Source of the DNA: Spiroplasma endosymbiont of Asaphidion curtum
GTDB taxonomy: Bacteria > Bacillota_I > Bacilli_A > Mycoplasmatales > Nriv7
Length of the DNA: 64,000 nt
NCBI RefSeq assembly: GCF_964031085.1
Contig: NZ_OZ035001.1
Location: 868,001-932,000, forward strand
Reading direction: 5' to 3'
Part shown: in pieces, positions 30,590 through 40,893 of the stretch
Layout of the letters: each line of letters begins with the position of its first letter
Numbering within the stretch: position 1 is the stretch's first letter
Made by a program: the position numbers and the translations under genes
The notes under the pieces: model-generated
Databases searched by the model: none
The model's input: only the letters and a program-made list of their open reading frames with translations
Told to the model about the DNA's origin: nothing

Positions 30590-31671
30590 GCTGAATTATA
30601 CTTGTAAGTGCAATTAAATAAAATTGCAAAAAATCTCATATAAAAATTTCATGATGCTAAGTTTATTTTAGAAAAAACAAAGCAAGGAGTTTTTATATGG
30701 GTTACAAACATCTTGGCATATATGAAAGAATTTATATTGAGAATCAATTGAAGTTTAAAGTAAAAATTAGTGAAATAGCTAAAAATCTTAATCGAAGTAT
30801 TAGTACTATTATTCGAGAAGTCAATAGAAATAAAGATAGTAATCATTATTTTTCATTAATTGCACAAAATAAAGCAGAAAACAGAAAACAATCACATGTT
30901 TATTTTCATAAGTTTAAAAATAGAGAATTAGTAAAATATGTACAACAAAAATTACTATTAGGTTGATCGCCTGAACAAATTTATGGCAGAATTAAAAATT
31001 TTCATAAAGAATGAATTATTAGTTTTAAAACAATTTACAATTGAATTTATTCTGGATTACTTGAAAAAGTTACTAATAAAAATTTAAGAAGAAAAGGTAA
31101 GAAACGAAAATCTCAAGAAAATCGCGGTAAATTTAATGGTAAATCAATTAAAGAACGAAATATTAATGTTAATAATCGTATAACTGTTGGTCATTGAGAA
31201 GGTGATACTGTAGTATCATCACGAGGTAAAAGTAAATCATGTTTAATAACTTTAGTTGAAAGAACATCAAGATTTACTTTAGCAATGTTAGTTGAAAATA
31301 GAACTACTAAAGTTGTTAACGAAAACATTAGCCATTATTTATCAATTCTTCCAAATAATCTTGTTAAGACTATAACATTTGATAGGGGTAAAGAATTTTC
31401 TAATTGACAACAACTTGAAAAAAATTTAAATGTGAAAATTTATTTTGCTAATGCGTATTCGCCTTGACAAAGAGGTACTAATGAAAATACTAATGGTTTA
31501 ATTAGAGAAAAATTTCCTAAAAAATTTAATTTTTCAAATACTACTAAAAATGCAGTTCATAAATTTATATTGTCTTTAAACCAAAGACCAAGAAAAATAC
31601 TAAATTATCTTTCACCAATCGAATATTTGGTTAGAAAAATAATTTAGTTGCACTTAACTTTACAATTTGGC
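30590..31671 (+). mobile_element. IS30-family element in the MBL gene
   Basis: 1082 bp, transposase 30697-31647, no internal stop. The flanks share ATT. One base in the left end differs from other copies (GTGCAATTAAAT for GTGCAAGTAAAT). Confidence 0.92.
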
Positions 31672-32306
31672 ATTAATTCTTGTTCTACTTTCTTTTCGGT
31701 ATCGCCTGTTAATAAAAACCGATGATTTTGATAAGCAAAAGATAACACTAAACTTTGATTATTTTCATCATTAATTGCATCTTTATTAATAAAATCATAA
31801 ATTTTATAAGTTAAATTATCAAATGATAAACCTAATGCCTTATAATTTGGTTTAATATCTTGAGGACTAATACCTAAATCTGCTCATTGTTGTGGTCATT
31901 TTTTACTTGTTTTATCCTGATAGCGTTCAAAAAATGAATGACTACCATAAATATTTTTAACAGTAAAGTTACTAACAATCGTTTCTAAATTACTTGTATG
32001 GTCATGGTCACTATGATCGTGAGAAATAAAGATTGCATCTAATTGATTAATTCCTAGTTCCTTTAAATAATTAGCAACAAAATTACTTTTTGCATATTCA
32101 TCTTTTCATCAATCTCTAGGATTACCACCAATACCAGTATCAAACATTACTGCTCGATTTTTATATTGCGAATTAGTTATAATCGTTGATAAACCATTAC
32201 CAACTGCTAACATATGATATTGCAATTGTGGATTATTAAGTAAAAAATCACTAATTTTACTACAAGATACTACTAAAAAAATATTACTAATTACTAAACT
32301 AACTTT

Positions 32307-33275
32307 AGACTTGGTACATAACTATAACTAGCTTAATTCAAAATTATATATTCTTGAAATTAAGTTAAATCGTAATCCAAATCTTCTAATCTTATTGCGA
32401 TAACGATAAACTAGTATTTTAAATCTTTTTAATCTAGCAAAAACATGTTCAATGGCAATTCTAACTTTACTTAAAAAGCTATTATATTCCTTTTTATCTG
32501 GATTTAAAGGATTATTTTTACTCTTTTTAATTGGCAATAATGTATTTTTATCAACATTTTGCAAACCTTGATATCCTGAATCAGCAATTAATTCTAATTT
32601 TGGATTTATAAGTGTATTTGATTTTAAAAATAACTTATAATCATGAATACTGCCATAACAAAAATCTACTGAAATAATTTTATTGTTAAATAGACTTCTT
32701 GCATTACTTATTAAAATAATTTGTAATTATTTTAATAAGTAATGCAAGAAGTCTAATAAATCAATAATTATTTGCGATTTTAATGAATGTTGCCTTTTCT
32801 TACCAGAAAATAATAATTTTAGTTTTTTTTAATTCTTTCAATTGGAATTTCTGTAGCATCAATTGCTAATAAATTATTATTAGTACCCTTATTTTCCAAT
32901 AATATCTTTTTGCCAGGTATATGAAAGTGACTATTTTTTATTAGAGTATTTTCAACTCAAAAGATATTACGAATACAACTAACATGACTAATATTATATT
33001 TTTTTGCAATAATACGATATGTACTATATTCTTTTCAATATTCTAAAGTCATAAGTAATCTTTGCTCTATTGATAATTTATTTGGTCTACCACCAATTTG
33101 TTTTTGTTTAGCTTCAGCTTCTTTTAAAATTTCTACCATTTTCATGAAAGTTTTATATTTTATGCCTATTAGACTATAAAATTCATTTTCGTCTTTGTAT
33201 TTATCTAACATTTGTACTTCACCTAGGAAATAATATTATCAAAATAGTAGATAAAATTAAAGGTGTACCAAGTCT
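32307..33275 (-). mobile_element. IS5-B with a 63-bp palindrome inserted
   Basis: Near-complete IS5-B. Both transposase frames are present (first frame begins at about 33210, second ends at 32328), apart from the micro-insertion at 32692. The right end lacks three bases relative to other copies (GGTGTACCAAGTCT). Confidence 0.88.
32692..32754. mobile_element. 63-bp palindromic IS5-A-derived micro-insertion
   Basis: Two 30-base arms, each the 3'-type terminus of IS5-A (AGACTTCTTGCATTACTTAT and onward), face each other around TGT. AAT is duplicated on both sides, and the uninterrupted IS5-B at 42504 shows the empty site. Confidence 0.88.
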
Positions 33276-33412
33276 TTTAAATAAATTACTTCTAGTCATA
33301 ACTATCATTCCTTATCTTGGCAACATTTTTTCTAATTTATCAAATTCTTGTAATTTTAATTATAAAAATTTTTTAAATAAAATACCTCCAATTAAAGTTA
33401 TTGCATATACAT

Positions 33413-36400
33413 TTATTCTATCAAAAACTTTACAGTAATGTAATCTTCTTGTACACAATCAATGTATTTTCCCAGACCAATAAAATTATAAAGTTTTAAA
33501 TATAAATTTGGTAAATTGTGATTAATTTTATTATCTAAAAATAAAAATTTAGCAATTTTTAAATCTTGCAAATCATTTATTAGTTTACTTTGCATTGTTT
33601 TATCCTCAGGAATTGACCACCAATATTGTTTAGTTGTAGCATCATATTTCGTTTTCTTGCCATATTTACTACCAGCAACATCAGCAAAAATAACTGCTTT
33701 TGTTTGATCAAAAGTTAAATGTCCCGCTTGAAAAGCAATAATTCTTAATTTACCTAATTGCTTAATAAAATTTACGCGACGAATCGCACACAAGGCTTGA
33801 CGAACAGTAAATATTGATTCATAAGCTAACAATGGATACAACAAAAAATTATGTTCATTAACTAATAAGGTTTCATTTTCTAATTTATATTTCAATATCA
33901 TTACTAATTCATTAACAATTAATTTATTATGATTAATAAATTCTGCTACTAAATCATCAATCAATAAATAATTAGGAAACACTTTTAAAAAGGCCTTCAT
34001 ACTAGTTACTTCATATAAAAGCGAACAAATTAATAAATTATCATATTCATAATTAATTGCTTCATTATTAATATTTTTTAACAATCGCTGATAAAAATAA
34101 TTTATTAAATGATAATCATTAAGAAATAAAAATTGTTTTAAAACATTTTTATTACGATTAGAATCATTAATGCCACTTGCATAAACTTTAATACCTTGAC
34201 AAATTTTTAAATAAAAATCATTTAAAAAATTATAAAATTCACATAAGGTTAATTCATAATCTTGTAAAACCTTAACTAAACCATCTGCTCCATAAATTCC
34301 ATAGTAATATTTAATAACTAAATGGATACGCTTTTTATCTTCATATCATTTTTGTAAATTTTCTAAAATAACTTTTTGACTGCGTTTTTCTAAAGTAATC
34401 GTACATCCATAAGGCAAACCATTATTTCCATCTAAAGATGCTTTATTTCTTTCTAAATGAGAATTGTAAAGATTTTTAATTCCCACAGTAATATCATATT
34501 TTTTATCAACATTAGCAATTAAATCATAAACTTCTAACTTATTTTTAGTATCAGTTTTTCTTAAACCACGACCTAATTGTTGTAAATAAACAGTTTTTGA
34601 ACTTGTTGGTCGTAACATTATAATTGTATCAATTTGTGGAACATCAATACCTTCATTAAACATATTAACAACACACAAGTAATTAATTTTACCCTTTTTA
34701 AAATTGTTAATAATTGTTGTTCGCTCTTGTGATACTTCATTAGTTAAATAAGCAGCCTTTAAACCTTCCTTTTGAAGAAAATTAGCAACAATTTTAGCAT
34801 GCGTTGTTGTGATACAAAATACTAAACAAAATGGTTGGGCATAAATGCCAATATAATTATTAATCACACTAAATAATAATTTATTGCGCTCACTAGTATT
34901 CAACTTCTTAAACAATTCAAGATCATTATTTAAATCAACACCTACAAGATTGCTACTAATATCATCAATACAATAATAGTCAAATGGCGATAATAAGCGT
35001 TGATTAATAGCATCTCATAACCTTAATTCATAAGCAAATTCATTATCAAAGTACGGCGTAATTAACTTATTATCTTCTCGTTCTGGAGTTGCTGTTAAAC
35101 CAATAACTTGTTTTGATTGAAAATAATTAAAAATTGTTGCAAATGATTTAGCAGCAATATGATGGGCTTCATCAAAAATAATAACATCAAACTGATTCGG
35201 TAAAAACTTTTTTAAATTACGAAAAACCGATTGCACAGTAGCAAATAAATAATTAGTATTATCTAATGTTTGATTTTCATAAAAAACACAACCAAACTTA
35301 TTATCTTGTAAAACATTACGAAAAGTTAATATTGCTTGATCAATAATTTCTCGTTGATGAGCTAAAAATAATAATCGTGGCCGATTATTATTATTTTCTT
35401 TAATTTGATTTAAATAGTCAAAAGCACTAATAATAGTTTTTCCAGTTCCGGTAGCCATAATAACCAAATGCTTATTTTTATTAATCTTTCGGCGATATTG
35501 TAAACGATTAACAATTTTTTGTTGAAATTCATACATTGAATATTTTCTTGTTACCATTCCCTCACTTTGAGCTTTAATATGTAAACGATTATTATTAATT
35601 CTTGCTAATAATGCTTCTCGTTCATAAACATTATTAAAATTAACAAGATTATCATTTCAAATTTTTTCATATTCACGAAAGAGATGATAATATAAATGAG
35701 AATTACTAAATTCACTAATCTTAATATTTCATTCTCTTCCACGCATCATTCCTTTATAAGTTAAATTAGATGAACCAACAATTGCTGTTGAAAAACCAGA
35801 TTTTCTTTTAAAAATTGCTGCTTTAATATGAATTCTTTCACTGCGTTTTTCAGTATTATCTTCTACCCTAATTAAAATATTACGATAAGTATTAACTAAA
35901 TTTTCTAATTCATACAAGTTAACAAATAATGCCACATCATCAAAAGTTGTGGTGATAAAATTAATCATAATATTATGTTGTTCAGCATAAACAAAAGAAT
36001 TTCTAATTTTATTAATAATTCCCTTAGAAATAAAAGGATAAATAAAATAAACGCTATCAGCAGTCTTAATTTCTTTATTAAGTTGATTAATTAATTCTTG
36101 TTCATTTTCATTAGTAAATAAGTGGTTATCAATTAATCGAATTTCTTGATGATAACTAACTTTTTGTTGCAAATCATTACCAATTTGTAATAAAACATTA
36201 TTAGATAACTCTGATTGTTCACTATAAATACCAATAGTTTGATTTAAAAATTTTAATTTATCATCAACTGTTTTATATTCTTGCAATTTAATACTTAAAA
36301 TATTATTAAATTGTTTCAATAAATATTTATCAATGTCTTTAATAGCATTTTTTTCATCATTAAGATTTTTAACAATATAATCTTCATTAATTGTTTCACC

Positions 36401-36517
36401 TAATTTTAATAATAAATCATAATAACCTTTTTCTTTCATTTGTAAATCACTCTTTATTTCTTTTGTCGTAATAAGATTATATACTGCCTTAATTAAAAAT
36501 TTGTTATTTATTTGCAA
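33413..36517 (-). CDS. PLD nuclease-SF2 helicase fusion (DUF3427-like C terminus)
   Basis: 1034 residues in one frame across TGA codons. An N-terminal phospholipase-D-like domain has HIKAAIFKRK (HxK) and GSSNLT around residues 228-250. The helicase follows: IMATGTGKT (motif I), FDEAHH (motif II), GLTATPER (motif III), and in the second lobe NMFNEGIDVP and QQLGRGLRKT (motif VI). The last 350 residues match the layout of DUF3427-type proteins. The start is uncertain: TTG 36517 gives the longest frame, ATG 36439 (MKEKGYYDLL) has a weak site. Such HKD-nuclease/helicase fusions resemble restriction-type defence enzymes; that role is inferred. Confidence 0.82.
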
Positions 36518-36545
36518 ATAAAATAAATAACATTAACAAAACAAA

Positions 36546-36731
36546 ATACGATATGTTTAATAGACTTGGTGCATAACCCTCAATTTTATCTACTATTTTG
36601 ATAATATTATTTTCTAGATGAAGCACAAATATTAGATAAATATAAAGATGAAAGTGAATTTTATAGTTTGATAGGTGCAAAATGTTATAGTTATGTACCA
36701 AGTCTAATGAAATTTATTAAACATATCGTAT
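36546..36731. repeat. 16-bp perfect inverted repeat, interrupted by MITE-B
   Basis: Arms ATACGATATGTTTAAT (36546-36561) and ATTAAACATATCGTAT (36716-36731). With MITE-B and one AAT removed, the loop is only GAAATTT. On the minus strand it is followed by TTTTGTTTTGTT, so the original structure could terminate transcription after the 8-codon ORF. Confidence 0.8.
36562..36705. mobile_element. MITE-B copy 2
   Basis: 144 bp, flanked by AAT on both sides, inserted exactly at the loop edge of the inverted repeat. Confidence 0.9.
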
Positions 36732-36750
36732 AAAAATTTTATTTTAATAA

Positions 36751-36777
36751 TTAATTTTGAGTAATAACTTCAAACAT
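36751..36777 (-). CDS. 8-codon ORF MFEVITQN (microcin C-type precursor candidate)
   Basis: ATG to TAA encodes MFEVITQN. It starts five bases after the stop of the ThiF-like gene. A perfect AAAGGAG ribosome binding site (36788-36794) sits ten bases before the ATG, within the end of the ThiF-like gene. MccA peptides of the microcin C family are 7 or more residues long and end in Asn, the residue that the ThiF-like enzyme MccB adenylates. Here the peptide ends in Asn and is followed by a strong stem. In the known Escherichia coli operon mccA precedes mccB, whereas here it follows. It may instead be the start of a lost gene; no expression evidence. Confidence 0.4.
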   Translation of the reverse strand: MFEVITQN

Positions 36778-36782
36778 AACAA

Positions 36783-37149
36783 CTACACTCCTTTCTTGAC
36801 AAAGCAAAGTTTACACGAGTTAAATTTCTTTGTATTTTCAAAAGAAATATGATAACTTTCAGAATTAATAAACATTCGTTTTCCTAATGTTTCTATTCCT
36901 TTAGCATTAGCAAAATATCTTAAAATCTCATTTACTTGAATAGAACTAACTAAACTATTTAAAGGACCATAACTTGGTGATTTAAAATTTGAATTTCAAA
37001 ATTTAAGAGTTGGTTTTTTATCTTGTGGAACAATACAGTTTCAACATTTAGTTACTTCAGGAACTATTAACGGTCCAACAATACCATACTTATTAACATA
37101 CCCCGCAATACTATAAAGAATTTTATATTTAGTTGCGATTTCATTTATT
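36783..37149 (-). pseudogene. ThiF/MccB-like E1 enzyme, C-terminal fragment
   Basis: About 121 residues of an E1-like adenylyltransferase. AGYVNKYGIVGPLIVPEV is followed by the zinc pair CWNC, then SYGPLNSLVSSIQVNEILRY, ETLGKRMFIN and a second pair CKLC. This is the crossover and dimer region found in MccB, ThiF and azoline-biosynthesis E1 proteins. The ATP-binding N-terminal half is missing: MITE-B begins at 37150 and unrelated sequence lies beyond the insertions. In life, such enzymes adenylate a peptide C terminus. The short ORF directly downstream is a natural partner candidate. Confidence 0.72.
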
Positions 37150-37193
37150 AGACTTGGTACATAACCCTCAATTTTATCTACTATTTTGATAAT

Positions 37194-37755
37194 AGACTTC
37201 TTGCATTACTTATTTATTAAACAAAATTCCTATAAAATATATTTAAAATAGAAATTATAAGGAATTTAAGATTATGAAATTTGATAAATTTAATTTTATT
37301 AATGATAAAGAATTATTACGATTAACTGGAATAAAGCAAAGTACTTTTAATAAAATGTTAAATATTTTAAAAGAAGCTGAGTTAAAAAAGTTTAAAAGAG
37401 GTGGTAAAAATAATAAATTATCATTAGAAAATAGATTATTGATGACTTTATCATATTGACGAGAATATCGTACTTATTTTCATCTTGGTAAAAGTTTTGA
37501 TATTAGTGAAGCTAGTTGTTATCGAAATATCAAGTGAATTGAAGATATTTTAATCAAACATCCTGATTTTCAACAACTTGCTGGTAAAAAAGCATTAATA
37601 AATGATTATTTTAATGATAAAACAATTATTATTGATGCTACAGAAACACCCATTCAACGCCCAAAAAAAGACAAAAACAATCTTATTCAGGAAAAAAGAA
37701 AAAACACACTATTAAAACACAAGTAATTATTGAAAAAGAAAGCAAAATAATTATT
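37194..37755 (+). mobile_element. IS5-A, truncated copy in tandem
   Basis: 5' 562 bases of IS5-A up to GAAAGCAAAATAATTATT, ending where the next copy begins. Its missing 3' part is best explained by recombination with the 3' part of the next copy. Confidence 0.85.
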
Positions 37756-38839
37756 AGACTTCTTGCATTACTTATTTATTAAACAAAATTCCTATAAAAT
37801 ATATTTAAAATAGAAATTATAAGGAATTTAAGATTATGAAATTTGATAAATTTAATTTTATTAATGATAAAGAATTATTACGATTAACTGGAATAAAGCA
37901 AAGTACTTTTAATAAAATGTTAAATATTTTAAAAGAAGCTGAGTTAAAAAAGTTTAAAAGAGGTGGTAAAAATAATAAATTATCATTAGAAAATAGATTA
38001 TTGATGACTTTATCATATTGACGAGAATATCGTACTTATTTTCATCTTGGTAAAAGTTTTGATATTAGTGAAGCTAGTTGTTATCGAAATATCAAGTGAA
38101 TTGAAGATATTTTAATCAAACATCCTGATTTTCAACAACTTGCTGGTAAAAAAGCATTAATAAATGATTATTTTAATGATAAAACAATTATTATTGATGC
38201 TACAGAAACACCCATTCAACGCCCAAAAAAAGACAAAAACAATCTTATTCAGGAAAAAAGAAAAAACACACTATTAAAACACAAGTAATTATTGAAAAAG
38301 AAAGCAAAATAATTATTGCAACAAATTTTTCTCTCGGTAAAAAGCATGATTTTTGTTTATTTAAAGAATCAAAAATCCCAATTTTAAAAAATACTAAATT
38401 AATAGTTGATAATGGTTATCAAGGAATACAAAAAATTCATAGTAATGTTCTAATACCTAAGAAAAAAACAAAGAAAAACCCTTTAAATAAAGAACAAAAA
38501 CATAATAATAAATTAATTTCAAAAATGAGAATTATTATTGAAAATATTTTTGCTATTCTTAAAAAATTTAAAATTATTACTGAAAAATATCGTAATCGTA
38601 GAAAACGATTTAGTTTAAGATTTAATTTAATTGCTTCAATTTATAATTTGCAATTATAGATAACATAAAATATTTATTTAAAATTAAATTTAAATAATAA
38701 AATAATTTTTTGTTGTGTCAAAATTTACACATTTAATAAAATCCATAAGTATTAACCTAATAAAAGTTAGAAATTACTATATAGTATTTTTTATTTACAA
38801 ATAATTTGTAATTATTTTAATAAGTAATGCAAGAAGTCT
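37756..38839 (+). mobile_element. IS5-A, full length
   Basis: 1084 bp, both transposase frames and the A7 slip site present. Its right flank AAT pairs with the AAT left of the truncated copy at 37194, not with its own left flank. Confidence 0.9.
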
Positions 38840-38945
38840 AATATTATTTTCTAGATGAAGCACAAATATTAGATAAATATAAAGATGAAAGTGAATTTTA
38901 TAGTTTGGTAGGTGCAAAATGTTATAGTTATGTACCAAGTCTAAT

Positions 38946-39144
38946 ATTATTTTCTGGTAAGAAAAGGCAACATTCATTAAAATCGCAAATAATTATTGAT
39001 TTATTTAACAATAAAATTATTTCAGTAGATTTTTGTTATGGCAGTATTCATGATTATAAGTTATTTTTAAAATCAAATACACTTATAAATCCAAAATTAG
39101 AATTAATTGCTGATTCAGGATATCAAGGTTTGCAAAATGTTCAT
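38946..39144 (+). mobile_element. IS5-B internal fragment
   Basis: The second-frame segment from LFSGKKRQHSLK to ADSGYQGLQNVH. It has no ends. It joins a MITE-B on the left and the membrane-protein pseudogene on the right. Confidence 0.85.
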
Positions 39145-39436
39145 ATTGATTTATAATCAACATCAATAAGACTACCAATAAGAATAATGATTGATAGGGT
39201 TGCTATTAAAGCACCTCAAACTAATGATCAAATTCCAACTTTAACAGAAAAAGGAATCAATATATACTAACCCTAAAAAATAATAATAACGGTCACGAAA
39301 TTTTTAAACCATACATCACACCAGCATTCTCATCTTTACTAATTGCAATCGCAACTGCAAAAACCATAATTCAAATAGCACCAATCATCATTAATATTTT
39401 AGGAATTATTAGTCCTGTTGGATTTATTTTCGCCAT
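39145..39436 (-). pseudogene. Small multi-helix membrane protein, frameshifted
   Basis: Starts MAKINPTGLIIPKILMMIG and shows four hydrophobic segments, the last being SLVWGALIATLSIIILIGSL. A frameshift lies near 39270, where the reading moves from LLLFFRVSIYW to IPFSVKVGIW. The C terminus is cut by the IS5-B fragment. Family not recognised. Confidence 0.5.
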
Positions 39437-39563
39437 ATTTATAATACATCCCCTTTAACTAAGATATATTATACTATTTTATAATTCAGTAATTTCTTCT
39501 CCAAATTCAGAACCATTACCGGTCTCATTAGGAGTAATTTGTTCCATAGAAACATAAATATTT

Positions 39564-40893
39564 GGACATATAACAAAGAGGTAGGGAAATAAGAAAAAGA
39601 CGATAATTATCGTCTTTTTTGTTCTTTTGTAAAAAAATATGCACTTCGTATAAATATTGGAGATTGGTTTATATTATGTGTATAAGGTAACCATTTTAGA
39701 CCAGTAAGAATACTCCTTCCTCTTAACAATAATTTTTAAAAGGAGGTAGGTATTTTAATTGCCAAATTGTAAAGTTAAGTGCAACTAAATTATTTTTCTA
39801 ACCAAATATTCGATTGGTGAAAGATAATTTAGTATTTTTCTTGGTCTTTGGTTTAAAGACAATATAAATTTATGAACTGCATTTTTAGTAGTATTTGAAA
39901 AATTAAATTTTTTAGGAAATTTTTCTCTAATTAAACCATTAGTATTTTCATTAGTACCTCTTTGTCAAGGCGAATACGCATTAGCAAAATAAATTTTCAC
40001 ATTTAAATTTTTTTCAAGTTGTTGTCAATTAGAAAATTCTTTACCCCTATCAAATGTTATAGTCTTAACAAGATTATTTGGAAGAATTGATAAATAATGG
40101 CTAATGTTTTCGTTAACAACTTTAGTAGTTCTATTTTCAACTAACATTGCTAAAGTAAATCTTGATGTTCTTTCAACTAAAGTTATTAAACATGATTTAC
40201 TTTTACCTCGTGATGATACTACAGTATCACCTTCTCAATGGCCAACAGTTATACGATTATTAACATTAATATTTCGTTCTTTAATTGATTTACCATTAAA
40301 TTTACCGCGATTTTCTTGAGATTTTCGTTTCTTACCTTTTCTTCTTAAATTTTTATTAGTAACTTTTTCAAGTAATCCAGAATAAATTCAATTGTAAATT
40401 GTTTTAAAACTAATAATTCATTCTTTATGAAAATTTTTAATTCTGCCATAAATTTGTTCAGGCGATCAACCTAATAGTAATTTTTGTTGTACATATTTTA
40501 CTAATTCTCTATTTTTAAACTTATGAAAATAAACATGTGATTGTTTTCTGTTTTCTGCTTTATTTTGTGCAATTAATGAAAAATAATGATTACTATCTTT
40601 ATTTCTATTGACTTCTCGAATAATAGTACTAATACTTCGATTAAGATTTTTAGCTATTTCACTAATTTTTACTTTAAACTTCAATTGATTCTCAATATAA
40701 ATTCTTTCATATATGCCAAGATGTTTGTAACCCATATAAAAACTCCTTGCTTTGTTTTTTCTAAAATAAACTTAGCATCATGAAATTTTTATATGAGATT
40801 TTTTGCAATTTTATTTACTTGCACTTACAAGTATAATTCAGCAATTAATAAAATTAAACCAACTTTATTTCCCTACCTCTTTGTTATACGCCC
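39564..40893. mobile_element. MITE-C copy 2, interrupted by IS30
   Basis: The inverted ends GGACATATAACAAAGAGG and CCTCTTTGTTATACGCCC match the copy at 55760. With the IS30 and its AATT duplication removed it is 244 bp. The outer flanks share ATATTT. It is inserted in the C-terminal tail of the amino-acid permease gene. Confidence 0.88.
39761..40842 (-). mobile_element. IS30-family element inside MITE-C
   Basis: 1082 bp, transposase 40735 to 39785. AATT lies on both sides, and the intact MITE-C at 55760 shows the empty site with one AATT. One Trp codon is TGG where the other copies have TGA. Confidence 0.93.

Larger units (their letters stand above)
30270..33299 (-). pseudogene. MBL-fold (ComEC C-terminal-like) lipoprotein, split by two IS elements
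   Basis: Rebuilt, the protein starts MTRSNLFKVSLVISN with lipobox FLVVSC, followed by YHMLAVGNGLSTII, MFDTGIGGNP, and the metal-binding ISHDHSDHDH, then LLTGDTEKKVEQEL. After the IS30 come LQVPYHGSKTSSS and FSWTGRDGTLVYT to the stop at 30270. This is the metallo-beta-lactamase fold of ComEC-type competence proteins, here exported and lipid-anchored. Removing IS5-B (TTT duplication) restores the frame at the N terminus. IS30 lies just after residue LEQEL. Upstream (33300-33412) a short broken hydrophobic frame may be a further remnant. Confidence 0.8.
37150..38942 (+). mobile_element. MITE-B copy 3 carrying IS5-A sequence
   Basis: The MITE-B halves are 37150-37193 and 38843-38942, adding up to 144 bp once the insertion and the AAT duplication are removed. 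Inside are a truncated IS5-A (37194-37755, transposase from 37274) and a full-length one (37756-38839, transposase from 37836), in tandem. Confidence 0.88.

Noticed and set aside
36504-36701. ORFs reading through MITE-B ends (also at 5099, 38795, 45119 and 48539)
   Set aside because: They are fusions of flanking DNA with the element's minus strand (FHLYIYLIFVLHLENN) and have no conserved start.
40104-40319. A plus-strand ORF in the IS30 at 39761
   Set aside because: It exists only because one TGA is TGG in this copy; it is antisense to the transposase.
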